10,000 nucleotides of DNA from Candidatus Bipolaricaulota bacterium (GTDB lineage Bacteria > Bipolaricaulota > Bipolaricaulia > UBA7950 > UBA9294). Location: contig JAJOKK010000117.1 of assembly GCA_021129875.1 (NCBI GenBank), positions 1 to 10,000 of the forward strand. The letters are read 5' to 3'. The first letter of the stretch is position 1, and each line of letters begins with the position of its first letter. The notes beneath the pieces were generated by a model that did not search any database, was not told the DNA's origin, and saw only the letters and a program-made list of their open reading frames with translations. Positions 1 through 6,390 of the stretch are shown piece by piece. Position numbers and translations under genes: made by a program.

Positions 1-28
1 TGGACCATGGACCATGAACCATGAACCC
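1..28. repeat. Heptamer tandem repeat, four copies
   Basis: Four consecutive 7-base units fill these positions: TGGACCA twice, then TGAACCA, then TGAACCC. The array may continue to the left of the window. It is intergenic and lies upstream of the first secreted-protein gene. Such short tandemly repeated heptamers are known in cyanobacteria (the STRR type) and turn up in many environmental genomes. No function can be read from it here. Confidence 0.85.
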
Positions 29-57
29 TATTGTACTATTTCCACTTAACCCGGACA

Positions 58-81
58 TTTGTCTATAGCCTCGTAGACAAA
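58..81. repeat. 8-bp inverted repeat upstream of the first gene
   Basis: TTTGTCTA (58-65) and TAGACAAA (74-81) are perfect reverse complements separated by 8 bases. The stem is AT-rich, so it makes a poor terminator. It lies about 100 bases before the GTG start at 184 and could be an operator-like dyad or an RNA hairpin in the leader. The rest of 29-183 shows no convincing promoter or gene. Confidence 0.4.
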
Positions 82-183
82 ACCGGAGATGCTGATCGAC
101 ACCCTTCCTTCTTCCTGCGGGGGCTCCGGGCTAGACTTCACTGCAATGAAACAGGCGTACAAAACAGGTGGGGAGCGTGTATA

Positions 184-807
184 GTGAATAAGGCGAGTGG
201 TCTTCGGTGTGTGGGAGTGGTTCTTCTGCTCCTTTTGACGGTAGGGATTCCCGCCATTGGACGGCAGAGGGTCGCTATTTTCGTCCAAGCGGACGTTCCG
301 GTCCCCGCGGCGGAGTTGCAGATTATCAGAAACTACGCGATTCAGCGCTGCATGGTCATTACCGGAACCAGGGTCAGCGCTATTGGCGAGATGATGCACG
401 CTCAACGGTTGACTAATACCTGGATTGGAACCCGTGTCTCGGTGGACGGGATGAGGAGACTCGCGCAGACCCTCAATGTCAACTATATCATCGTCATGCG
501 CATCGTCCGCTGGGAGAGTCGTATCTCGTTCCAACCGGAACGCTCCCTTCTTGTCTTCGGTCTGGCAGCCTTATTCGACAGGGAGATTCAACTATTAACA
601 AGTCCGTTGGGCCTCTTTTTGGGTCTTGAGCAGGAGGCAACGGTGGCGTTGTTTGTCACGGTCTTCGACCCGGCGGGCAATATTGTCTTTGCCACTAAGG
701 TGGCGTATGCCGATCGACCGCTCCTGTCGCTCCTCACCGCGAATCCGCTGGAAGCGGCGAAGAGGGCGATCGATAGCGTTCTGTTTCAGGTCGCGGTTGC
801 TTTATAA
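184..807 (+). CDS. Exported hypothetical protein, CsgG/TolB-N-like
   Basis: I chose GTG at 184 as the start because GGGGAG (170-175) lies 8 bases upstream and a signal peptide follows at once. A longer reading from TTG at 31 is possible but has neither. The 207-residue product has a basic N-terminus, a hydrophobic core at about residues 9-24 and a plausible cleavage after AIG (26). The mature part starts with a beta strand (RVAIFVQ, 29-35) and a helical stretch. A segment LAQTLNVNYIIVMRIV (93-108) follows, then a strand VALFVTVFDPAGNIVFATKV (154-173) and a C-terminal helix. This order resembles the periplasmic CsgG, FlgO and TolB-N-like fold, in which a helix precedes a 'lgvdyiv.G.i' strand. 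That is a fold-level guess without a diagnostic motif. It may be functionally linked to the exported proteins downstream, or only adjacent. The gene is likely real; the function is unknown. Confidence 0.8.
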   Translation: MNKASGLRCVGVVLLLLLTVGIPAIGRQRVAIFVQADVPVPAAELQIIRNYAIQRCMVITGTRVSAIGEMMHAQRLTNTWIGTRVSVDGMRRLAQTLNVNYIIVMRIVRWESRISFQPERSLLVFGLAALFDREIQLLTSPLGLFLGLEQEATVALFVTVFDPAGNIVFATKVAYADRPLLSLLTANPLEAAKRAIDSVLFQVAVAL

Positions 808-827
808 TTATGGAGGGAGGCGAAAGG

Positions 828-965
828 ATGAAAAGAAAAAACAAGGAAGGTAATCGGTGTTACAGACTTACGGGTGCCTTTTTTGCTAAACTGGTATCGA
901 ATTGTTGCTTTGTACTCCACGAATATAAGGATCAAGATAAAGGAGGTAGTAATGAAGCTGTATAA
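828..965 (+). CDS. Possible small ORF, 45 codons
   Basis: ATG at 828 follows a purine-rich GGAGGGAGG (812-820) at 7-base spacing, a good ribosome-binding site. The reading frame runs 45 codons and stops at 963-965, overlapping the start of the next gene (952) by 14 bases in another frame. The peptide is basic at the N-terminus (MKRKNK) with three cysteines and no recognisable domain. It could be a leader peptide coupling translation to the downstream gene, or a chance ORF. A T-run at 879-884 inside it, which may belong to a terminator, argues against translation. I include it only because of the strong ribosome-binding site. Confidence 0.22.
   Translation: MKRKNKEGNRCYRLTGAFFAKLVSNCCFVLHEYKDQDKGGSNEAV
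849..884 (+). terminator. Weak terminator candidate after the first gene
   Basis: An imperfect stem pairs 849-852 with 875-878 and 854-856 with 871-873. It has one internal mismatch and is followed directly by six T residues (879-884). The stem is short, so this is a weak call. It would separate the first gene from the gene starting at 952, in line with a promoter-like pair just downstream. Confidence 0.25.
902..929 (+). promoter_or_regulatory. Weak sigma70-like promoter candidate
   Basis: TTGTTG (902-907) and TATAAG (924-929) are 16 bases apart, giving a predicted start near 936 and a short leader carrying the AAAGGAGG ribosome-binding site of the gene at 952. The -35 box is poor. Support comes mainly from position. 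Confidence 0.3.
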
Positions 966-3165
966 GGCCAGTCTTTACAGCCTTTCCCTCCTCTTGGCAC
1001 TGACGGCCCTCCTCATCTCGGCGACCGCGTTCGCCCAAGGGGCGGGGTTCTACACGGTCACCCAAGAGGATCTAATGGTGCAGATTACGCCGCTCGAGGG
1101 TCCGGTGAGCGCGATCGACTTCTACAACCTGACAGCTAATCGATCGAACACGGGGTTTGAGGAGCCGAATACCGCTTTCCTCTTCCTCTACCGCGATCCA
1201 GGGACAGAGGAGACCTCATTGTTCGTGCTGTTAGGTGAAACCGGCGGTGAGGCAGGGGCGGCGTCAATGACCCTGTCCGGTGTTCCGGCGATCGCCGGCT
1301 TCCTGGTGCAGGATGACGCATTGGACTTTCGTGATACGTGGGAGCTGACCCCACCGACCGCGGCTATCGGGTGGGTATGGGATGAGGGTATGGGCGACGG
1401 GATGGTCCTCGGTCCGTTGGGGGCCGAGTTTGATCTGACCCTCTTTCCGCACTTCATCCGGGGGATCACAGCTCTCAAGTTCCTCTCCGGGGACGTGAGG
1501 TCGCCGGTCGAGATAGAGCTCAACTTAATAGATTCGATTTTAATCAAAAGGATGTTGAATATACCCCCTGAGGCAGCATTTACGATAAACCCGGTCGAGC
1601 CGCGCATCAACGAGCCGATCACCTTCGATGCCGGTGGTTCGTTCGACCCGGACGGAACGGTCGTAAGGTACGAATGGGACTTCGATGGGGACGGCCTGTT
1701 CGACCTGACGACGACAGATCCTGTCACTACCCACAGCTACCCGGTGAGCGGGACAAAGAGTGTGACCCTGCGAGCGACTGACGAGGATGGGGCGAGTGCG
1801 AGCACGACGTTTGCCTTCTACGTCTCTGACCTGGCGGTCATGGTGACGAGGACGATCTCCACTGCCTACGCCCTTCCAGGGAGCACGTTCAAGGTTGTCG
1901 TCCGGATTGAACCGGAGATAGACCTTGCCGGCGCAGGTCTACAGGAGAGTCTCCCGATCGGTTGGGTGATCAAACCGGTGGAGAACGCCGGAGCGGCGTT
2001 TAAGCGCGCCGAGGCGCAGTGGGTCTTTGTCGATCAGATCAGGGCGGGAACAACCAGGGTGATCTCCTACGAGGTAACGATCCCGTCGAGTACTGCACTG
2101 ATCGGAATGACCCTTCCGATCCGTCTCGCGATTACAGGGACCTTCCAAGCGAGGACACCTAAACTGGAGATCCCGGTAGAGGGGGATTCCGTGGTTGAGA
2201 TCACCGGCGCGTTGCCGATCAAGTCGGCGATCGCTCACCTTGTCCCGCGTATCGGCGACGATGTGGAGGACTCGATCGATCTGCGCCTGTCGCAGGTGAT
2301 CACCCCTGTTCAGCTCAAGCGCGCCTTGGAGATGTGGCAGAATGATGAGCCGGTCCCGTGGACAGAAGGGGCAACGATCGATCTGAAGATGATGAAGGCG
2401 CTGTCTGCGTACGCGTACACCTGTACACAGGTCGACCTTCCACTCCCGCTTGTGCCGATGGCGAACGTGACCGTGGTTCGGACGATCGCCACGCCACTCC
2501 CATTCTGGACCATCCTGCTCGACTACTACGACATAGATGGGCATCGCGCCGGGAATACGTTCACGGTAAAGGTGGAGATCGTAGCCGATCAGGACCTGTA
2601 CGGGGTCGGACTGGATGAGGATCTCCCCACCGGATGGAGGGTCATCCCGATAGAGCACGACGGGTTCATCTTCAAACGTTCCCGGGTTGAGTGGATATTC
2701 CCGAGCAAGATCCCAGCCGGGACGATGAAGACGATCATCTATCAGGTGGAGGTCCCGCCGAGCACGGCGCTCGATCTTGCCGTGGACGATCCCTGTTACG
2801 TCAGCGTGCACGACCTCTTCGGCAGGGTCAACGTCGCTCTTCCGTGCCTGGATACCGTAGTCATTGGAGATAGCATAATCAGGGTGAGCGACAGCGTCTC
2901 GGTGATCGTAGCGATCTCTCGCTGGGACGTGGAGCGTGATAGGCTCGATATCTCCTTGGCGAACAAGATCTCGTTCCGGCAGGTACAACGGGCGATCGCC
3001 TTCTGGCTGGAAGACGAGATAGTGCCACGCACTGCCGGGCGGACGGTCGACTACGAGACCTTAAAGATAATCATCGCCCATTGGCTGACCAATACGGATA
3101 TTCGCGATCCTTTGCCCGGTGCGGTGCGTCCGCCTTGCCGCTCTACCCTTCTTCCGTGCGGATGA
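952..3165 (+). CDS. Exported PKD protein with duplicated A-B modules
   Basis: ATG at 952 is preceded by a strong AAAGGAGG site. An in-frame upstream ATG (874) has no ribosome-binding site and would spoil the signal peptide. The 737-residue product has a signal peptide (hydrophobic core about 8-24, likely cleavage after AFA, 28). Next is an unrecognised beta-rich domain of about 170 residues. A PKD domain (205-292) has a WDFDGDGLFD loop that reads like a DxDxDG calcium-binding loop. Two A-B pairs follow. Module A (298-382 and 505-607) has the pattern V-x-R-T-I, then DL-x-G-x-GL, LP-x-GW, FKR, W-x-F, AGT and STAL. Module B (440-499 and 656-722) has the pattern IDL...Q...A...W...VP-x-T, ending in PLP. 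Module A resembles DUF11/NEW3-like beta sandwiches. Module B resembles the tandem-helix, dockerin-like units of some surface proteins. A 15-residue tail with two cysteines follows the last PLP. No membrane anchor or sorting signal is seen. A structural or adhesive role is inferred. The vWA gene follows after 31 bases, probably in the same operon. Confidence 0.88.
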   Translation: MKLYKASLYSLSLLLALTALLISATAFAQGAGFYTVTQEDLMVQITPLEGPVSAIDFYNLTANRSNTGFEEPNTAFLFLYRDPGTEETSLFVLLGETGGEAGAASMTLSGVPAIAGFLVQDDALDFRDTWELTPPTAAIGWVWDEGMGDGMVLGPLGAEFDLTLFPHFIRGITALKFLSGDVRSPVEIELNLIDSILIKRMLNIPPEAAFTINPVEPRINEPITFDAGGSFDPDGTVVRYEWDFDGDGLFDLTTTDPVTTHSYPVSGTKSVTLRATDEDGASASTTFAFYVSDLAVMVTRTISTAYALPGSTFKVVVRIEPEIDLAGAGLQESLPIGWVIKPVENAGAAFKRAEAQWVFVDQIRAGTTRVISYEVTIPSSTALIGMTLPIRLAITGTFQARTPKLEIPVEGDSVVEITGALPIKSAIAHLVPRIGDDVEDSIDLRLSQVITPVQLKRALEMWQNDEPVPWTEGATIDLKMMKALSAYAYTCTQVDLPLPLVPMANVTVVRTIATPLPFWTILLDYYDIDGHRAGNTFTVKVEIVADQDLYGVGLDEDLPTGWRVIPIEHDGFIFKRSRVEWIFPSKIPAGTMKTIIYQVEVPPSTALDLAVDDPCYVSVHDLFGRVNVALPCLDTVVIGDSIIRVSDSVSVIVAISRWDVERDRLDISLANKISFRQVQRAIAFWLEDEIVPRTAGRTVDYETLKIIIAHWLTNTDIRDPLPGAVRPPCRSTLLPCG

Positions 3166-3196
3166 TCGAGCCGGTCCAACTTAGGAGATGATATAG

Positions 3197-5383
3197 ATGA
3201 AGACAAACGCAACAACAGCGAGGGGGAGGCACCTATGGAGGGTGCCTCTCGCCCTCTTTTTCCTAATATCGGTCCTCGCCGTGCTCCCTCTGGCAGCCGA
3301 GGGACCCGCCTATTTGCAGGCGCATCAGATCCTCTATCCCTTGGAGATCTACGCTGCCGGGACCGGAATACCTGATACGACGACGCTTGACCTGATCATC
3401 GAAGGGGTGGGACCGGCCGAGCGCTTTCCGGTTGATGCTGTCTTAGTGGTCGATCGATCAGCGACCGCTGACCTCGCTGCATCACAACGGGTTGCCTTTG
3501 ATCTGATCGGCGCCTTCTTACCGCAGGACCGGATCGCTATCGTCTCCTACGCGACGACGGCTCGATTCGATGCTCCGCTGCGCAGCGATCAGGCGCGCCT
3601 GAAGGCGGTCATCGCCGATCTGGAGAAAGGCGGGCGCTCGGCGCTCGGCGACGCAATGCAGCTGGCGCGACAGGAACTACTGCAAAACGGTCGTGATTAC
3701 GCTATTCTGGCAATAATCCTCCTAACCGACGGGCAGCACAACATCGGGCGCGAGCCGGCGCCGGAGGGGGAGGTGGCAAGAGAGGCGGGGATTAAGATCA
3801 TCCCTATCGGGATCGGTCATCTGATCAACCGCAGCCTGCTCGAAAGGTTCGCCGCGAAGACCGGCGGGCGCTTCTTCCCGCGGCCGATCGCGACGATCGC
3901 GGAAAAGATAGTAGATCTTCTAACCGTCACTGTAGTTGCACGCGATGTGCGAGTGGAGAAGGTCCTTCCCGCTGCGATCGGTTATGTGGAGGCAACCCCC
4001 GCCCCAACACGGGTGCTGGTGAACCTCGACGGTACAACCTCCCTTATCTGGAGACTCGGTGAGTTCGTTCTTGGCGAGCAGTGGCGGACAGCGATCATCC
4101 TTACAGCGAAAGCAGAGGGGGAATGGCCGACCGGTCAGGGATCGACTATCGAGTACAGCGATTTTCGCGGCGTGAGTAGGACGATCCTCCTTCCCGCTCG
4201 GACGATCACAGCGATCGTCCCCCCGCCTCCCCCGCCTCCTCCTGTTCCCCCTATTCGGCCGGATGCGGCCTTTGAGTACATACCGGAGCACCCGAGCACG
4301 GTGGATATGGTCAAGTTCACCGATCTGTCCACAGATGAGGATGGAGAGGTCGTCGCCTGGGCATGGGAATTTGGTGACGGAGCGACGAGCGATGAGCAGA
4401 ACCCGCAACACCGCTTCGCCCGCAGCGGAATCTACATCGTCACCCTGGTCGTTACTGACAACGATGGTTACACATCGGAGCGAACGGAGCTGGCGGTAAA
4501 GGTCGCGAACGAGCCTCCGGTCGCCATGTTCGGCGTTGCTCCCGACAGGCCGCGGGTTGCGGTGGAGACGATATTCGATGCGAGCAAATCGTACGATATG
4601 GACGGGCGTGTCGTCTCCTACGCGTGGGACTTTGACGGGGACGGCCTCTTCGACCTGACGACCGCCTCTCCCAAGGTCACACACACCTTCCTCAAGGCAG
4701 GAGAGGTAGTGGTTCTACTGAAGGTGGCCGACGATGAAGGAGGAGTAGGCACAGTCGAAAGGTCCGTGGAAGTCCTCCCCAGCGTGAGCGTCGTCCGTAC
4801 GATCGAGACCGGCCTTCCGCAGGATAAGACGATCGCCGAGGGGCTCGTTACCGTCACCGTGACGATAACAGTGAACACCGAGATCCACGGGTTGACTCTC
4901 CGAGAGGAGATCCCGGAGGGATGGGCGTTCGCCGAGATTGACCACAGCAGCGCGACCTTCCACGCGGATACGATCACCTGGCTCTTCCTTGAGACGCTCC
5001 TCGATGGCGACAGACGGGTCATCCAGTACACCCTTACCGCTCCAGATATCCCTCCTACGGAGGCGTTGACGGAATCACTGACCGGGCTTGTGCAGAGTTC
5101 CTTCCCGCGCCTGTCGCGGATGGTCCTCGAGGATGACCGGGTGGTCCTCACCCCGACTCTTCCCATTCCGGTCGTGATCTCGCGCTGGGATACCGGTCTA
5201 GCGGAGATAGATCTCTTCCTCCCTGAGCAGATCGCGTTCGATCAGATTCAGTATGCCGTCTCGCTCTGGCTCACCGGCGATGCGGTCCCTCATACGGGAG
5301 AATTGGTGATCACCCTAGATCTGATTCGGGACCTGATCGCCTATTGGCTGACCGGTAGATCGGTGCACGATCCGCTCCCCTAA
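3197..5383 (+). CDS. Exported vWA-PKD-PKD protein with A-B modules
   Basis: AGGAG (3183-3187) lies 9 bases before the ATG. The 728-residue product has a long signal peptide (hydrophobic 16-32, cleavage near LAA, 34). A von Willebrand A domain follows (about 80-245). Its metal-ion site is near-canonical: D86, S88 and T90 stand for DxSxS, S148 occupies the usual threonine region, and D178 lies in LLTDG. After a beta-rich stretch and a proline-rich linker (342-352) come PKD1 (357-437, standard WEFGDG) and PKD2 (440-527, WDFDGDGLFD). Module A (530-624) and module B (660-728) finish the protein exactly at PLP. vWA domains bind protein ligands through a divalent cation, and PKD domains act as extracellular spacers or adhesion units. 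A ligand-binding surface or periplasmic protein is therefore the natural reading. It sits between two relatives sharing its modules. No LPxTG, PEP-CTERM or transmembrane anchor is visible at the C-terminus, so attachment must come through other partners or not at all. Confidence 0.9.
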   Translation: MKTNATTARGRHLWRVPLALFFLISVLAVLPLAAEGPAYLQAHQILYPLEIYAAGTGIPDTTTLDLIIEGVGPAERFPVDAVLVVDRSATADLAASQRVAFDLIGAFLPQDRIAIVSYATTARFDAPLRSDQARLKAVIADLEKGGRSALGDAMQLARQELLQNGRDYAILAIILLTDGQHNIGREPAPEGEVAREAGIKIIPIGIGHLINRSLLERFAAKTGGRFFPRPIATIAEKIVDLLTVTVVARDVRVEKVLPAAIGYVEATPAPTRVLVNLDGTTSLIWRLGEFVLGEQWRTAIILTAKAEGEWPTGQGSTIEYSDFRGVSRTILLPARTITAIVPPPPPPPPVPPIRPDAAFEYIPEHPSTVDMVKFTDLSTDEDGEVVAWAWEFGDGATSDEQNPQHRFARSGIYIVTLVVTDNDGYTSERTELAVKVANEPPVAMFGVAPDRPRVAVETIFDASKSYDMDGRVVSYAWDFDGDGLFDLTTASPKVTHTFLKAGEVVVLLKVADDEGGVGTVERSVEVLPSVSVVRTIETGLPQDKTIAEGLVTVTVTITVNTEIHGLTLREEIPEGWAFAEIDHSSATFHADTITWLFLETLLDGDRRVIQYTLTAPDIPPTEALTESLTGLVQSSFPRLSRMVLEDDRVVLTPTLPIPVVISRWDTGLAEIDLFLPEQIAFDQIQYAVSLWLTGDAVPHTGELVITLDLIRDLIAYWLTGRSVHDPLP

Positions 5384-5403
5384 TCGGGGGCGGGGAGTGG
5401 ATC
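5369..5403 (+). other. RNA stem-loop over the vWA gene stop codon
   Basis: GATCCGCTCCCC (5369-5380) pairs with GGGGAGTGGATC (5392-5403) along 12 bp, with one G-U pair at 5374/5398 and an 11-base loop that begins with the TAA stop. The single wobble is compatible with plus-strand RNA. No T-run follows, so it is not a canonical intrinsic terminator. It may protect the 3' end of the upstream message or reduce read-through. Confidence 0.6.
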
Positions 5404-5404
5404 A

Positions 5405-5416
5405 GACCGATCGGTC
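5405..5416. repeat. Perfect 12-bp palindrome GACCGATCGGTC
   Basis: GACCGATCGGTC equals its own reverse complement and starts two bases after the preceding stem-loop. With no loop it suits a dimeric protein-binding site better than an RNA hairpin. GATCG-containing palindromes are frequent in this window, so chance is a fair alternative. Confidence 0.4.
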
Positions 5417-5423
5417 GATGGAG

Positions 5424-5480
5424 CAGCAATAGCAGTGGCCTCAACCGCGTATAGAACGACTGAAGTCATTGCTATTGCTG
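5424..5480 (+). other. 16-bp stem-loop before the last exported gene
   Basis: CAGCAATAGCAGTGGC (5424-5439) pairs over its full length with 5465-5480, using 14 Watson-Crick and 2 G-U pairs (5435/5469 and 5438/5466). The loop is 25 bases. The G-U pairs form only in plus-strand RNA. The structure ends 7 bases before the AAGGAG ribosome-binding site (5488-5493) of the next gene, and no T-run follows. A role in message stability, attenuation or translation control of that gene is inferred. It could also be a remnant of a small palindromic repeat element. Confidence 0.65.
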
Positions 5481-5499
5481 TGGAGTCAAGGAGAGAAAT

Positions 5500-6174
5500 A
5501 TGGATAAACGATTACAGACAATCTTCTGCTTTAGCCTGATTTTTTTTGCATCATGCTTCGGTCTATTAGGGAGAGAGATCGACTTTGCCGTATCGAACTA
5601 TAATCCGGCGGTGGGCGAGCGGGTGACCTTCGAGGCCTTTATCATTGGCGACGGCATACGGTACGAATGGGACTTCGATGGAGACGGTCTCTATGAGGTC
5701 TCCACTGCGGAGCCGCGGATCGCGCATCTCTTCTCCGAACCAGGCTCTGTAGAGGTGTCGCTGCAGGTGATCGATGAGGAAGGACGTCTGCTGACCCAGC
5801 GCAGAGGGCTCCTCGTCGGAGAATCCCCCCTCTTTGCCGTACGCGAGGTGACCATTGAGGCAAGCGGGGTTGTGCTCGTTCGCGTGACCGTCTCCGCGCG
5901 GGTTAAGATCCGCGCGTTGGGGTTGGAGGAGAGGATCGCGCGCGGGTGGCAGCTGGAGATCATCGACGCGGGCAACGCGGTGACGAAGAGGGAAGGCCTC
6001 TATCTCCAGGTCCTCTGGCTGAACCCGATCGAAGAGGGAGAGACGTGGACGATCCTCTATCGCCTCCATCCTTCCGATGGGGTCGGCTCACTTACACTTA
6101 CGGGAAGGATCAGCGGCCACAGCGAAGAGAGGGTCACGGCCTTTGTCGCCGGAGACCTCACGATCCTGCGCTGA
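5500..6174 (+). CDS. Small exported PKD protein with one module A
   Basis: AAGGAG (5488-5493) is 6 bases before the ATG. The 224-residue product has a hydrophobic N-terminus (about 8-23). The sequence FASC puts Cys19 in a lipobox-like setting, though Phe at -3 is unusual, so it may be a lipoprotein or a plain signal-peptidase-I substrate. A PKD domain (about 25-107) carries the WDFDGDGLYE loop shared with both larger neighbours. One module A (111-191) keeps ALGLEE, GW at 149-150, W173 and the EGETWTILYRL end. The chain stops at VAGDLTILR, equivalent to VIGDSIIRV in the 737-residue protein, just where module B would begin. It is therefore a minimal family member lacking vWA and module B, complete rather than frameshifted as far as can be seen. 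A 22-base stretch (5660-5681) is identical to 1667-1688 in that gene, pointing to duplication. A partner or anchor role for its larger relatives is a guess. Confidence 0.87.
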   Translation: MDKRLQTIFCFSLIFFASCFGLLGREIDFAVSNYNPAVGERVTFEAFIIGDGIRYEWDFDGDGLYEVSTAEPRIAHLFSEPGSVEVSLQVIDEEGRLLTQRRGLLVGESPLFAVREVTIEASGVVLVRVTVSARVKIRALGLEERIARGWQLEIIDAGNAVTKREGLYLQVLWLNPIEEGETWTILYRLHPSDGVGSLTLTGRISGHSEERVTAFVAGDLTILR

Positions 6175-6205
6175 ACCAGGACCAGCAACGAGGAAGATAC
6201 TGTCT

Positions 6206-6236
6206 GACGGGCGGCCTACGGGTCGCTTGTCCTTTT
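6206..6236 (+). terminator. Intrinsic terminator candidate
   Basis: GACGGGCGGCC (6206-6216) pairs with GGTCGCTTGTC (6221-6231) across a TACG loop. The stem is 11 bp, including three G-U pairs that form only in plus-strand RNA. C then TTTT (6233-6236) follows. It lies 32 bases after the stop of the last plus-strand gene. The T-run is short, which limits confidence. Confidence 0.6.
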
Positions 6237-6263
6237 GCAACTTGGCGAGTTTGGGGTGCGTAG

Positions 6264-6293
6264 TGAATGATGAGTGATGAGTGATGAGTGATG
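6264..6293. repeat. Heptamer tandem repeat TGAGTGA, four copies
   Basis: TGAATGA (6264-6270) is followed by three exact TGAGTGA units (6271-6291) and two further matching bases. It lies in the gap between the convergent gene sets. The 7-base period is the same as in the arrays at both window ends, although the unit differs. Confidence 0.85.
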
Positions 6294-6307
6294 TTCTCTA
6301 TCCTCTG

Positions 6308-6337
6308 ATCTGTGTCTATCAGTGTCAATCCGTGGTT
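6308..6337. repeat. Degenerate decamer repeat, three copies
   Basis: ATCTGTGTCT, ATCAGTGTCA and ATCCGTGGTT are three adjacent 10-base units sharing ATC-N-GTG. From general familiarity, the reverse complement resembles a short intergenic repeat (AACCACGGAT-type) seen in many environmental bacterial genomes. No coding frame or known mobile element is attached to it. Confidence 0.55.
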
Positions 6338-6390
6338 CTAGGGCTGCCATGACCGATCTCCCAGGTAGAATAGAAAGGAACCAAAATATC

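Noticed and set aside
31..183. TTG-started N-terminal extension of the first gene
   Set aside because: There is no ribosome-binding site, the extension runs from next to the heptamer array, and it would bury the signal peptide about 60 residues into the protein. GTG at 184 is better supported.
874..951. Upstream ATG extension of the 737-residue protein
   Set aside because: ATG at 952 has a strong AAAGGAGG site and starts an ordinary signal peptide. The extension overlaps the promoter-like and terminator-like sequences.
1939..2988. Long antisense reading frame of 349 codons opposite the first large PKD gene
   Set aside because: The plus strand has a signal peptide, a PKD domain and repeated modules in this stretch. 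The antisense product is rich in Arg, Asp and His with no domain, as expected from the opposite strand of GATC- and CGG-rich codons.
4218..4252. C/T-rich tract as a possible regulatory or triplex-forming sequence
   Set aside because: It is fully explained by in-frame proline codons of the linker between the vWA region and the PKD domains.
3920..4684. Antisense reading frame of 254 codons opposite the vWA gene
   Set aside because: It lies opposite clear vWA, proline-linker and PKD coding sequence, has no ribosome-binding site, and shows a low-complexity Arg- and Gly-rich composition.
6264..6337. CRISPR array in the convergent gap
   Set aside because: The units are 7 and 10 bases with no spacers, so they are simple tandem repeats, and no cas gene is nearby.
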